DNA of 14,932 nt from an uncultured Alphaproteobacteria bacterium (GCA_902567145.1 CACFLM010000017.1:1-14932), one strand, 5' to 3'. Shown: positions 1 to 7,482, counted from the stretch's first letter. Numbers and translations: made by a program. The notes: generated by a model not told the origin, from the letters alone.

Positions 1-397
1 AAGCCTGATCATCTGGGTAAGCTGCTATATCTTGAAGTGAATTAAAAAAGTTTCCAATTGAAGAACTTAGATTTGTATCACTTGGAAGAAGTAAGTTCTC
101 GAGATCCCTAACTTCATCAGAAAAAGTGTCAGCCTTTTTAAAGGAGGATGATGATTGACGCGCTTTATCAATTAAAAATTCATCAAATGCTCTCCGAATT
201 TGTTCAACTCTTACACCTAACCCTGTTTGATCCGAAATCTCTGTTACACCACCGCCAGCACCCGTAACCTCTTCTAGACCAACATCTCTCTTTTTATATC
301 CATCAGTATTAACGTTTGCTATATTCTGACCAGTAACCGCTAGTGACTGTCTGTAAGCTTGAAGACCACTTTTTCCTATATCAAATAAACTAGGCAT
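1..397 (-). CDS. flgK: Flagellar hook-associated protein 1 FlgK, N-terminal part (3' end outside window)
   Basis: FlgK forms the first hook-filament junction ring between hook and flagellin filament. It is exported by the flagellar type III system, so it has no Sec signal. Translating the minus strand from the ATG at 397 gives about 132 residues beginning MPSLFDIGKSGLQAYRQSL and containing QNIANVNTDGYKKRD. This is the conserved N-terminal rod/hook/HAP motif (NxANxxTxGY) of axial proteins. It is followed by a helical stretch (VEQIRRAFDEFLIDKARQ) typical of FlgK rather than FlgG or FlgE. The start codon directly abuts the stop of the upstream cheL gene (TAAATG, no spacer), so translation is probably coupled. 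Purine-rich GGAAAG within the end of cheL can serve as ribosome binding site. The gene leaves the window still open; the C-terminal domain is not visible. Confidence 0.93.
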   Translation of the reverse strand, partial: MPSLFDIGKSGLQAYRQSLAVTGQNIANVNTDGYKKRDVGLEEVTGAGGGVTEISDQTGLGVRVEQIRRAFDEFLIDKARQSSSSFKKADTFSDEVRDLENLLLPSDTNLSSSIGNFFNSLQDIAAYPDDQA

Positions 398-703
398 TTA
401 TTTCTTTCCGCCTCCAAATTGTCTAATAAGTGCATCTGCAATTCCAAAACTATGATTTTTAGAAAGAGTCTTTGAATATTCTTGATCAAGCAAAGATTCA
501 TATGTTTCACTTCCATGATTTGAAAACAACCCTTCCGAAAGTTTTGCCTTTCGAGCACTTTTCAACATCTGATAAACAAATAATGATTCAAATTCTTCAG
601 CAACAACTTTTAAATCAGAATCTTTATTAATTTTATTAAATTCTTTTGATGAAAGATTATTATCTAAGTTAATTTTAATTTTTGATATGGCATTGTTATC
701 CAT
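398..703 (-). CDS. cheL: Rod-binding protein, FlgJ N-terminal/CheL type
   Basis: A 101-residue stand-alone version of the FlgJ N-terminal rod-binding domain, which caps the growing flagellar rod in the periplasm. The core VAEEFESLFVYQMLKSARKA, followed by GSETYESLLDQEYSKTLSKNHSFGIADALIRQ, is the characteristic pattern of the family (EFE-x-LF/M-x-QML-K, then a Y/F-x-x-M/L-LD-x-x-x-x-x-L-x-x-x-x-GIAD/A segment). The C-terminal muramidase domain of gammaproteobacterial FlgJ is absent, as is usual in alphaproteobacteria, where the gene is called cheL. It lies 15 bases after flgI and directly against flgK in the same operon. A GGTGGA ribosome binding site sits just before the ATG. In this clade rod penetration of the peptidoglycan must use a separate lytic enzyme, which is not seen here. 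Confidence 0.9.
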   Translation of the reverse strand: MDNNAISKIKINLDNNLSSKEFNKINKDSDLKVVAEEFESLFVYQMLKSARKAKLSEGLFSNHGSETYESLLDQEYSKTLSKNHSFGIADALIRQFGGGKK

Positions 704-718
704 GAATCCACCAAAATT

Positions 719-1762
719 TTAGATTATTATAAGCTCTGCTCTTAATGCTCCTGCTTCTCTTAAAGCCTCAAGAATTGCAACCATATCTGTTGCAGTTGTT
801 CCAGTTTCATTTAATGCATCAACAAGTGTTTGTAGTTCAATACCAGGATCAAAAACAAATGCTCTAGCTGGAGCTTCATCCACCTCTATTTCAGTATCTG
901 CAGCAGTTGTAGCTGCGGTGCCTGATACAGTTGCAGATGTTCCAACAACTGTTCCAGTACCCTCTGATAATAGTTTAGTATCCTCTTGTATTTTAACTGA
1001 CAAACTCCCGTGAGCAACAGCTGCAGGAGATATTCTCACATCTCCTCCAATTACAACTGTTCCAGTTCTAGAGTTAACTACAACTTTGGCTTTCGGTGTC
1101 ACTGGCTCAAAATTTATATTCTCTAATAAACCAATAAAAGATACTTTTTGTGAAGGATTAGTGGGAGTTCTCACCTTTATAGAAGTAGAATCCATCGGAG
1201 TAGCAACTTCAGGTCCAAAGGTTTCATTTATTGTGTTTGCTATTCTGTTCGCTTGAGAAAAGTCAGCCTGATGAAGATTTAAAACTATATTATCCTTCTC
1301 CAGAAAAGTATTCTCAACGAGTTTTTCAACTGTTGCACCTCCTGGAATTCTTCCAACAGTCGGAGTTCCTTGAATAGTGGTTGAACCATCAGCACCTTCT
1401 ACTCCTAAGCCTCCAACTACCAAATTTCCCTGAGCAATAGCATAAACCTCTCCATCAGCTCCTTTTAAAGCTGTCATTAAAAGTGTTCCACCTTTAAGTG
1501 ATTTGGCTTTACCAATTGTTGAGACAGTAACATCAATTGTTTGTCCAGGTTTAGCAAAGGGAGGTAAGTTTGCAGTAACCATTACATTTGCGGAATTAGT
1601 AGCATCAATATCTGCTGTATTAGCTATTACCCCAAATTGCGAAATCATAGCAGCTATACTTTGTTTAGTTAAATTAACACTTCCATCACCAGTCTTAGCT
1701 AAACCAATAACTAAACCATAACCTACTAGTTGGTTAGACCTAACCCCTGCAAGTGATGTCAT
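719..1762 (-). CDS. flgI: Flagellar P-ring protein FlgI (signal peptide out of frame)
   Basis: FlgI builds the P-ring, the periplasmic bushing of the flagellar rod in the peptidoglycan layer. The 347-residue ATG-initiated frame starts at [20 protein letters not shown], which is the beginning of the mature FlgI domain. It runs through the conserved [21 protein letters not shown] and [19 protein letters not shown] blocks to the C-terminal [11 protein letters not shown]-ring monomers must be Sec-exported, yet this start lacks a signal peptide. The frame stays open upstream and encodes a hydrophobic core ending ...[13 protein letters not shown], a good signal-peptidase site. It has no ATG, GTG or TTG before the upstream TAA. 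The expected start (ATG at 1841, RLIYTFIF) lies in another frame, separated by T8 and T6 runs (see the separate feature). With a one-base correction the protein would be about 373 residues, the normal family length. Confidence 0.92.
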   Translation of the reverse strand: MTSLAGVRSNQLVGYGLVIGLAKTGDGSVNLTKQSIAAMISQFGVIANTADIDATNSANVMVTANLPPFAKPGQTIDVTVSTIGKAKSLKGGTLLMTALKGADGEVYAIAQGNLVVGGLGVEGADGSTTIQGTPTVGRIPGGATVEKLVENTFLEKDNIVLNLHQADFSQANRIANTINETFGPEVATPMDSTSIKVRTPTNPSQKVSFIGLLENINFEPVTPKAKVVVNSRTGTVVIGGDVRISPAAVAHGSLSVKIQEDTKLLSEGTGTVVGTSATVSGTAATTAADTEIEVDEAPARAFVFDPGIELQTLVDALNETGTTATDMVAILEALREAGALRAELIII

Positions 1763-1841
1763 ATCTTTAATTCTGTCAGCAAAACTATAATTATTAACCG
1801 AAAAAATAAGTAAAAAAAATGAATGTATAAATTAATCTCAT
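1763..1841 (-). other. Out-of-frame FlgI signal peptide with probable -1 homopolymer frameshift
   Basis: On the minus strand an ATG at 1841, seven bases after the flgH stop codon, opens a frame [15 protein letters not shown] that ends at TAA after 15 codons. Its n-region and hydrophobic start are those of a Sec signal peptide. The flgI frame then supplies the remaining hydrophobic core and the SFA-D cleavage site. Removing one T from the T8 run (plus-strand A8 at 1812-1819), or one from the T6 run (1801-1806), joins the two into an uninterrupted signal peptide plus mature FlgI. This could be a sequencing or assembly indel, a real mutation, or a slippery tract used for transcriptional slippage or phase variation. 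The sequence alone cannot decide. Confidence 0.8.
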
Positions 1842-1847
1842 TATAAA

Positions 1848-2540
1848 TTAAAATGGCGATACATAAGCAAAATACCTACTTAGCCATCCCTTTGTTACAC
1901 TATCGTTCATATCACCTGTCCCAACGTAAGAAATTTGAGCATCTGCTACTTTTTTAGAAGATACTGTATTAGACGAAGAAATATCGTCAGGTCTTACAAC
2001 TCCAGATAATCTTAAATACTCTGTTCCACTGTTATATTCCAATTTTCTCTGACCTTTTACTTCTAAATTACCATTAGGATACACTCTCACTATCGTTACT
2101 GATATTGTTCCAGTCATGCTGTTTGATTGAGCAGCCGTACCTGAACCAGTAAAGTTTTGGGTTGTTCCACCCTGGAGATTTCCTTCTTTAACTCCGCCTG
2201 GGAAGAAAAATTTTCCAATTAAGGATGAAGGACCAAAAAGTGCTTCTGGTAAATCAAAAGTGTAAGCATCAGATTTTGCTAAGGTTTCTGATCCTGAATT
2301 AGCAGCTGTTAACGTTTCCTCGAGAGAGATTGTAATAATGTCGCCTACTCTATTTGCTCTTCTGTCTGATGCAAAAAGACCGCCATCCCCATCATAAACC
2401 GCTCCTTCTGTGGCCTTGTTTATATTTTCAAAATTTGAAAAATCAGGCTGAATACTCTGGAATTCCTCTCCAATTTTATCTTGCATATATGTAGCGCAGC
2501 TTTGGACTGTAAATAATAGTAAAATAAAAATTAATTTCAT
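1848..2540 (-). CDS. flgH: Flagellar L-ring protein FlgH (lipoprotein)
   Basis: FlgH forms the outer-membrane L-ring around the flagellar rod. The 230-residue product starts with a short lipoprotein signal (MKLIFILLLFTVQSC). Cys15 is the likely lipidated residue, although Gln at position -2 makes the lipobox unorthodox. Family landmarks follow: GGLFASDRRANRVGDIITISLEET near residues 54-77, VRVYPNGNLEVKGQRKL near 152-168, LRLSGVVRPDDISSSNTVSS near 176-196, and the C-terminal GWLSRYFAYVSPF (usual GWLxRFFxxxxPF). The start lies nine bases after flgG; its ribosome binding site (AGGTAAGATA before ATG) overlaps the flgG stop. The usual alphaproteobacterial neighbour flgA, the P-ring chaperone gene, is not between flgG and flgH. 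Confidence 0.95.
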   Translation of the reverse strand: MKLIFILLLFTVQSCATYMQDKIGEEFQSIQPDFSNFENINKATEGAVYDGDGGLFASDRRANRVGDIITISLEETLTAANSGSETLAKSDAYTFDLPEALFGPSSLIGKFFFPGGVKEGNLQGGTTQNFTGSGTAAQSNSMTGTISVTIVRVYPNGNLEVKGQRKLEYNSGTEYLRLSGVVRPDDISSSNTVSSKKVADAQISYVGTGDMNDSVTKGWLSRYFAYVSPF

Positions 2541-2548
2541 TATCTTAC

Positions 2549-3337
2549 CTATAAATTGTTACTAACAAATCTTAGCATTTCATCTACAGATGTAATAGCT
2601 TTAGAATTTACTTCATAGGCTCTCTGAGTTTCAATCATATCAACTAACTCTTGAACTACATTAACATTTGAACTTTCAAGAGCTCCTTGAATTATTTTAC
2701 CGAATCCAGCCGCGAAAGGGTTTTCTATAACTGGAGGGCCACTTGATGTAGTCTCAACATAAAAGTTTTCACCTATTGGTTGTAAACCTGTTCTATTTTG
2801 AAAATCAGCTAGCTGAAGCTGACCTACCTCCTGAGCTTCAACCTGTTCCGGGATTTGAACTGAGACTATACCGTCAGCAGAGACATTAATTTTTGTAGCT
2901 TCTGCCGGTATAGCAATCTCAGGCTGAATAATGAATCCACTGTTAGTTGTTAAAATACCTTCATTATTTCTAGAAAAAGCTCCATTACGCGTGTAAACAA
3001 CTTGTCCATCAGGAAGTAAAACTTGAAAAAAACCGCCCCCGTCAACTGCCAAATCCAATGAGTTATCTGTTGAGACAATGCTCCCTTGAGAATGTAATTT
3101 GTTTGAATTTACAATATTCACACCAGTTCCAACCGAAAAACCTGAAGTAAGTTCTGTATCAACAGATGTTTGTGCACCACTGCTTCTTATGATTTGATAA
3201 AGCAGAGATTCAAAATTAGCACGATCTCTTTTAAATCCATTTGTATTCACATTTGCAAGATTATTTGAAATAATTTGCATTCTTACTTGTTGTGCATTAA
3301 GACCTGTTTTTGCCACATGCATTGCATTTATTGCCAT
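2549..3337 (-). CDS. flgG: Flagellar distal rod protein FlgG
   Basis: FlgG is the distal rod subunit of the flagellar basal body, exported through the flagellar type III apparatus. The 262-residue length is typical. The N-terminal helix MAINAMHVAKTGLNAQQVRM is followed by the hallmark ISNNLANVNTNGFKRDRANFESLLYQ. The middle has SLDLAVDGGGFFQVLLPDGQVVYTRNGAFSRNNEG, and the C-terminus has the conserved QGALESSNVNVVQELVDMIETQRAYEVNSKAI. It is the first gene of the visible operon. An AAGAGGA ribosome binding site (3343-3349 on the plus strand) and a sigma-54 promoter lie immediately upstream. flgF, often adjacent in other bacteria, is not here. Confidence 0.96.
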   Translation of the reverse strand: MAINAMHVAKTGLNAQQVRMQIISNNLANVNTNGFKRDRANFESLLYQIIRSSGAQTSVDTELTSGFSVGTGVNIVNSNKLHSQGSIVSTDNSLDLAVDGGGFFQVLLPDGQVVYTRNGAFSRNNEGILTTNSGFIIQPEIAIPAEATKINVSADGIVSVQIPEQVEAQEVGQLQLADFQNRTGLQPIGENFYVETTSSGPPVIENPFAAGFGKIIQGALESSNVNVVQELVDMIETQRAYEVNSKAITSVDEMLRFVSNNL

Positions 3338-3342
3338 CGTAA

Positions 3343-3349
3343 TCCTCTT
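3343..3349 (-). promoter_or_regulatory. Ribosome binding site of flgG
   Basis: The minus strand reads AAGAGGA followed by TTACG and the flgG ATG, a well-spaced Shine-Dalgarno sequence. Its presence contrasts with the missing Shine-Dalgarno at the other sigma-54-controlled genes of this window, which look leaderless. Confidence 0.7.
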
Positions 3350-3375
3350 TCTAGCTTAAGTTTTGATGCATATCG

Positions 3376-3391
3376 TGCAAACAACATGCCA
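3376..3391 (-). promoter_or_regulatory. Sigma-54 promoter of the flgG operon
   Basis: The minus strand reads TGGCATG-TTGT-TTGCA, a full match to the sigma-54 consensus TGGCAYR-N4-TTGCW with the required GG/GC spacing. With C of TTGC as -12, transcription should start near 3365, leaving a leader of about 28 bases that contains the flgG ribosome binding site. Sigma-54 control of rod, ring and hook genes is established in Caulobacter and many other polarly flagellated bacteria. The activator gene is not in the window. Confidence 0.88.
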
Positions 3392-3444
3392 CTAAATCAT
3401 ATAAATTAAGTTAGGCTTTCTAAATTGTGAAATTTATTAAAAAG

Positions 3445-3972
3445 TTATTTATTTTTTTGTGTAAGTAATTTATCAGGATCTATAAATCGAAAAAGCTTAG
3501 CATTAAGACTTGAAATGGAGTCCCATTCTTCTGAGTCAAATTTGATTGAAATTATTGAAGATGTCGCAGGATGTAACCCTCTAAGTTTTTTAGAACAATC
3601 GCTTTCACTTAAAAAGAAATTCAGAAAGTAAGATATTTGTGGTTCATGAGTAAGAACAAGAATGTTTTTAAAATTTTTAATTTTACTAAGTTTTAATAAA
3701 AAATTATCTATTTTTCCATCATACAGATTATATTCTTCAATAATTTTTTTATTTTTAATTGATTTATTTTTTAATAAACATTGCAAAGTTTGTTTTGTGC
3801 GAACAGAAGGAGAGCAAAAATAAAGATCAAAAAAAATTTTCTTAGCTTCTAAATACTTTTTTACAGCATCTGTTTTTATAATACCTTTCTTGCAAATTTG
3901 TCTTTCAAAATCATTACCATTACAATTATTAAAATCTGTTTTAGCATGTCTCATGAGATTTAAATAGATCAT
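3445..3972 (-). CDS. SixA-like histidine phosphatase
   Basis: A 175-residue member of the RHG (histidine phosphatase, branch 1) superfamily, closest in size and motifs to SixA, a phosphohistidine phosphatase acting on phosphocarrier or phosphotransfer domains. LMRHAKTD at residues 6-13 holds the catalytic Arg8-His9. SPSVRTKQT near residues 54-62 gives the phosphate-binding Arg58, EEYNLYDG near 79-86 the acidic residue, and VLTHEP near 106-111 the second catalytic His109. It starts 40 bases after the TPR-sulfotransferase on the same strand and probably shares its sigma-54 transcript. It ends about 55 bases before the flgG promoter. A role in a phosphorelay affecting motility is conceivable from this position but is only inference. 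Confidence 0.8.
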   Translation of the reverse strand: MIYLNLMRHAKTDFNNCNGNDFERQICKKGIIKTDAVKKYLEAKKIFFDLYFCSPSVRTKQTLQCLLKNKSIKNKKIIEEYNLYDGKIDNFLLKLSKIKNFKNILVLTHEPQISYFLNFFLSESDCSKKLRGLHPATSSIISIKFDSEEWDSISSLNAKLFRFIDPDKLLTQKNK

Positions 3973-4012
3973 GATATTTTATAACATTAATAAACTAACA
4001 AAATTATTAAAA

Positions 4013-5773
4013 TTATTTCAACCAGCTATAACTTCCAGAAAACTTATTAAGCAAATAATAATCTTTAGTATATTTTTTTAAAAATTTAGAGGAAATTTTT
4101 CCTCTTACTTGCCAATTACTAGCTGTAAAAACTTGTAAAGAATCATTTTGATTGTTTAAAACTTCTGGATCATATTTAATTTTTAAAAATTTAAAAAGTC
4201 TTGAAACTTCATTTTGAGGATTTTTAACTAAATCTTGATGATAAATATTATAGATATTTGATGAAAATTTTTTGTTAAGTTTTTCCATAGTTTTGTAATA
4301 CTCATCCATATAGTTAAGAATATTCTCCATAGTATGCGTCCAAGGTATACTATCGAATAAAATATTGTAAATAGCTAACGCATTTTCCTTTGAATCTCTT
4401 TTACAATTAACAAATTTAGCATTCGGGAATGACTCTAATATTAGACTTACGAAAGGAAAATTATTTAATGTCTTGTCAACAAATCTTTGCTTATTAGTTA
4501 AGAATTTAAATTCATCTTTGTATAATTCAATAAGCGATGGACTGCTATTTTTTATGGTAAGATTATAAATTAATTTTTTAACAATCTGACATTCACCAAA
4601 AGGAATAATTTCGTTAGTATCTGAAATTATTTTTTCTATTAAACTTGAACCAGATCTTGGAAGTCCGATTATGAATATTGGACTTACTAAATCTTTTCTC
4701 AAACCAATTCTTTGTAATTTCTTCTCAGCAATTTCAGACATTTTAGAAAGCGTATCTGGCATTTCAGATTGTACAGCTAAGACATTTTTTTCAGAGTAAT
4801 AATGATGCTTAAAAATACTTTTATGAGAAAGGTCTAGAAAATAATTTTTCTTTTCATAAAAGTTTAAAGACTTATATTTTTTTGAAATAACAAATGATAA
4901 AAGTGCTAATGGGTAGTTAAATTGAGTTAAATTAAAAGATTCAGCGTAAAGTAAGTTTCGTTCAAAATCTTTTAACAGCTCGTGTATATTTAATTCCTTT
5001 ATATAGTCTGGATGCATACTAATTTTATGAAACATAAATTCAATATTGTTGTTAATTTCGTTCAAATATTTTTCAGCGTCTTTCTTTTGACCAAGAAAGG
5101 AATAAGCCAAAAAAAGTTTCTTATTTATTACGTTCTTAAATTCAGAATATTTTCTATCAAATATTTTACACAATCTTAAAGTCTTTATTGATTCAGTTCT
5201 AATGTATAAATCAATCCATTGATTTAATACAGGTAACTCCATAGAAAATTTTTTTATTATCTTAGACAATATATTTCTAGATTTTTTCATATTTCCATAA
5301 AACCATTGATTTATATGTGAATCTAAAATCATTAAGATTTTATCAGCAGGAGATTTTTTAATTTCTTTCTCTGCCAATAATAGTGCAGTTTCTTTATCTC
5401 CAAAAACTTTAGAAATAATATGAATTAATTGCACAATTTCTTCGGGACTATTATTCTTTTTATCTGTAATATTTTTTTTTAGAATATTTTGAATTAGTTC
5501 TTTAGCTTCTAATTCCTGACCATTAAGTAATAAGTATTTTATACACATCAAAATGGCTGAACGTGAATTAGGTTCATAGTTCAAAACTTCATATGAAAAA
5601 TAAACACTTAAATCATACATTCCAACACTTCCAGAGAGTGATGCTAATTCTTTAAGAATTAAAATGTTTCCTGGTTCTTCTGATAGCTTTTTTTTATTTT
5701 CTTCTATTTTTGCCTCAATAGATGCAAAAAATATTTTTTTCTCTTGATTGATACTTAGAGACAAATCATCCAT
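4013..5773 (-). CDS. TPR-sulfotransferase fusion protein
   Basis: A 586-residue protein with an N-terminal region of degenerate TPR-like helical repeats (about residues 30-300) and a C-terminal sulfotransferase domain (about 360-575). This domain would transfer sulfate from PAPS to a hydroxyl of a glycan, protein or small molecule. The PAPS 5'-phosphosulfate loop is PIFIIGLPRSGSSLIEK (365-381). FVDKTLNNF (431-439) and NCKRDSKENALAIY (456-469; Arg459 and Ser461 of the 3'-phosphate site) are the other conserved motifs. There is no signal peptide or membrane segment, so it acts in the cytoplasm. The TPR part may recruit a protein substrate. A sigma-54 motif ends 12 bases before the ATG, and no Shine-Dalgarno is visible, which links the gene to the flagellar regulon. 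Its substrate (flagellin or flagellar glycan) is inferred from regulation, not from the protein itself. Confidence 0.87.
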   Translation of the reverse strand: MDDLSLSINQEKKIFFASIEAKIEENKKKLSEEPGNILILKELASLSGSVGMYDLSVYFSYEVLNYEPNSRSAILMCIKYLLLNGQELEAKELIQNILKKNITDKKNNSPEEIVQLIHIISKVFGDKETALLLAEKEIKKSPADKILMILDSHINQWFYGNMKKSRNILSKIIKKFSMELPVLNQWIDLYIRTESIKTLRLCKIFDRKYSEFKNVINKKLFLAYSFLGQKKDAEKYLNEINNNIEFMFHKISMHPDYIKELNIHELLKDFERNLLYAESFNLTQFNYPLALLSFVISKKYKSLNFYEKKNYFLDLSHKSIFKHHYYSEKNVLAVQSEMPDTLSKMSEIAEKKLQRIGLRKDLVSPIFIIGLPRSGSSLIEKIISDTNEIIPFGECQIVKKLIYNLTIKNSSPSLIELYKDEFKFLTNKQRFVDKTLNNFPFVSLILESFPNAKFVNCKRDSKENALAIYNILFDSIPWTHTMENILNYMDEYYKTMEKLNKKFSSNIYNIYHQDLVKNPQNEVSRLFKFLKIKYDPEVLNNQNDSLQVFTASNWQVRGKISSKFLKKYTKDYYLLNKFSGSYSWLK

Positions 5774-5784
5774 AATCCAGATTT

Positions 5785-5800
5785 TGCAATCAATATGCCA
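5785..5800 (-). promoter_or_regulatory. Sigma-54 promoter of the TPR-sulfotransferase gene
   Basis: The minus strand reads TGGCAT-ATTGA-TTGCA, a full match to TGGCAY-N5-TTGCW. Only 12 bases separate the C of TTGC from the ATG at 5773. The predicted start of transcription is therefore the base before the ATG or the A of the ATG itself, giving a leaderless mRNA. The -24 half overlaps the first two codons (ATG CCA) of the divergent HAD gene, so the two transcription units may interfere. Confidence 0.75.
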
Positions 5801-6475
5801 AATACATTATCAGAAATAAAACTTGTGATTTTTGATGTAAATCAAACAATGTTCTCTTTAAAAGAGATTGAAAATAGTTTTAAAATCACTGGTTTATCCA
5901 AAAGACTTGTAGATCAATGGTTTTTTTCAGTTTTGAAGGAAGGTTTTTCATATACTTTAAGTGGAAAGTTTATAGATTTTAAAACTATTGGACAAAATGA
6001 GTTGCAAAAACTTTTTTTACAAAAAAAAATAATTTACAAAAGGGCTAAAGTAGACAGAATTCTAAATTCCTTTAGTTGTTTAAAAATACATAATGATGTA
6101 AAAGAATCACTTGAGGTTCTAAAAAATAATAATCTTAAAATTATAACCCTTACAAACGGATCTAGGTCTAACACTCGAAATCTTTTAAAAAATAATAAGG
6201 TTGAAAATTTTATTGATCGTTGTTTTTCAATTGATCAATTTAAAAAATGGAAACCTCATAAAAATGTTTACTTATCAACCTGCAAGTTGATGAATATTAA
6301 TCCAAAAAATACGCTTATGATAGCAGCACATGGCTGGGATATAAATGGTGCAAAGCTTGCTGGATTAAAAACTGCATACATAACAAGGTATGAGAAAAAG
6401 ATTAGTAATTTTTATTTAAAACCTGATTATGTTGGTAAAGACAGTTTTGAAATTATACAAAAGTTGTTTATATGA
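5795..6475 (+). CDS. Haloacid dehalogenase type II-like HAD hydrolase
   Basis: A 226-residue HAD-superfamily protein most like the type II L-2-haloacid dehalogenases. Motif I is VIFDVNQTMF with nucleophile Asp14. The residue two positions on is Asn, not the Asp of HAD phosphatases, in line with the dehalogenase branch. Motif II is TLTNGS (118-123), motif III the Lys of KWKPHKNVY (151-159), and motif IV MIAAHGWDINGAKLAGL (175-191), which resembles the HxWDxxGA signature of DehII enzymes. The substrate cannot be told; many relatives act on other small acids or phosphate esters. The start is chosen because the fold begins about ten residues later. The gene diverges from the sulfotransferase with only 21 bases between start codons and ends two bases from the convergent thioredoxin-like gene. 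No Shine-Dalgarno is seen. Confidence 0.8.
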   Translation: MPNTLSEIKLVIFDVNQTMFSLKEIENSFKITGLSKRLVDQWFFSVLKEGFSYTLSGKFIDFKTIGQNELQKLFLQKKIIYKRAKVDRILNSFSCLKIHNDVKESLEVLKNNNLKIITLTNGSRSNTRNLLKNNKVENFIDRCFSIDQFKKWKPHKNVYLSTCKLMNINPKNTLMIAAHGWDINGAKLAGLKTAYITRYEKKISNFYLKPDYVGKDSFEIIQKLFI

Positions 6476-6477
6476 TT

Positions 6478-7026
6478 TCAATACCACTTGATGCTGCATC
6501 CAAAACTGGGAAATTGTTCTTCAGGTCCTTTGTTTTCTTTACTTATCATTGACATGGCATCCAATAAATCATTTTTATCATTTACGAATTTCAAATCTTT
6601 CATTTGTGATAGTCTTCCTCTGTAATTTAATTCTCCACTTTTATTATATCCAAAAAAATCTGGAGTACATACCGCACCATAGGCTTTAGCAGTATTCTGA
6701 GTTTTGTCTATGAGATAAGGAAAATTAAAATCATGTAATTTTGAAAATTTTTTCATATTATCAAAATTATCTTCTGGATAGTCTTTAGTGTTATTGGGCA
6801 TAATAGCAATTGAATTAATATTTTCTTTTTTTAAAATTTGCGTGGTTTCTAAAAGTCTTGGGACTATTGCTTTTACATAAGGACAGTGATTGCAAATAAA
6901 CATAATAAGAGTTCCATTTGAACCAATTAATTCATTAAGTTTATAAATTTTTTCATCAACATTCTGTAATGAAAAATCTATTATTTTACTACCAAAGTCA
7001 CATAGAGGAGAACCTAATAGAACCAT
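6478..7026 (-). CDS. Thioredoxin-like redoxin family protein
   Basis: A 182-residue cytoplasmic redoxin of the AhpC/TSA-thioredoxin fold. From the ATG at 7026 it shows FICNHCPYVKAIVPRL (43-58) with a redox-type Cys45-x-x-Cys48, FPYLIDKTQNTAKAYGAVCTPDFF (102-125) with the cis-Pro motif CTP, and the family-typical C-terminal PSFGCSIKWY. These proteins are annotated as thioredoxin family/peroxiredoxin-like, and the physiological partner is unknown. A longer frame beginning with TTG at 7038 would overlap yjbQ by 11 bases. The ATG at 7026 is preferred because it stands one base after the yjbQ stop (TAA-T-ATG) with a GGTGAT ribosome binding site at a suitable distance. The gene is probably co-translated with yjbQ. 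Confidence 0.85.
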   Translation of the reverse strand: MVLLGSPLCDFGSKIIDFSLQNVDEKIYKLNELIGSNGTLIMFICNHCPYVKAIVPRLLETTQILKKENINSIAIMPNNTKDYPEDNFDNMKKFSKLHDFNFPYLIDKTQNTAKAYGAVCTPDFFGYNKSGELNYRGRLSQMKDLKFVNDKNDLLDAMSMISKENKGPEEQFPSFGCSIKWY

Positions 7027-7027
7027 A

Positions 7028-7441
7028 TTAATCACCAATAAAATGTAATTGAATATGTCTTACTTTATCAGAAACTCTATGCTCAAGCAAGAATATACCC
7101 TGCCATGTTCCCAATATTAACTTTTTATTATTAAAGCTAAGACTTAGATGAGTTTGTGTAAGAAGTGATTTAAGGTGTGCTGGCATATCGTCTGGTCCCT
7201 CAGAGTTATGAATATAATTTTTTTCTGGTGCAATCTCTTCTAAAAAGTTTTTAATATCTAACTGAACAGTAGGGTCAGCATTTTCTTGTATCAATAATGA
7301 ACAACTTGTATGAAGAACTGATAAATTTAATAGGCCATCATTAATATCTAACACTTCTAACTCTCTTTGAACATCTTGAGTAATATCTATAAAATTCTTG
7401 TTGGATGAATTGAATGATAGTTTTTTAAAAATCTGTGACAT
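7028..7441 (-). CDS. yjbQ: YjbQ family protein (secondary thiamine-phosphate synthase-like)
   Basis: A 137-residue member of the UPF0047/YjbQ family, a small beta-rich trimeric protein with weak thiamine-phosphate synthase activity described for some members; its physiological role is uncertain. Diagnostic motifs are all present: LHTSCSLLIQENADP (43-57), NYIHNSEGPDDMPAHLKSLL (75-94), and LGTWQGIFLLEHR (110-122). The acidic/His cluster in these motifs forms the conserved pocket. The length is normal. It is the first gene of a two-gene minus-strand unit with the thioredoxin-like gene. A TATAAT at 7478-7483 on the minus strand, overlapping the -10 of the divergent operon, could serve as its promoter, although no good -35 is seen. 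Confidence 0.9.
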   Translation of the reverse strand: MSQIFKKLSFNSSNKNFIDITQDVQRELEVLDINDGLLNLSVLHTSCSLLIQENADPTVQLDIKNFLEEIAPEKNYIHNSEGPDDMPAHLKSLLTQTHLSLSFNNKKLILGTWQGIFLLEHRVSDKVRHIQLHFIGD

Positions 7442-7453
7442 TTATTTTCTCTG

Positions 7454-7482
7454 TTGACAGGCAATTACTCACAGAATATTAT
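7454..7482 (+). promoter_or_regulatory. Sigma-70 type promoter of the small-ORF/O-antigen ligase operon
   Basis: TTGACA at 7454-7459 and TATTAT at 7477-7482 are separated by exactly 17 bases, one mismatch from the housekeeping consensus. Transcription should begin near 7489, giving a short leader with the Shine-Dalgarno AAGGA at 7494-7498, seven bases before the ATG at 7506. On the opposite strand TATAAT (7478-7483) overlaps this -10, so a divergent promoter for yjbQ may share the site. Confidence 0.75.

Noticed and set aside
3421..3436. Perfect AT dyad TAAATT-GTGA-AATTTA upstream of the flgG promoter, possibly an activator site or terminator
   Set aside because: The stem is only six A/T pairs with no T-run on the relevant strand, and such dyads arise readily in DNA this AT-rich. 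The other sigma-54 promoters have no matching copy that I could find.
7027..7038. TTG start for the thioredoxin-like gene at 7038
   Set aside because: It would overlap yjbQ by 11 bases. The ATG at 7026 has a suitable GGTGAT upstream and sits one base after the yjbQ stop.
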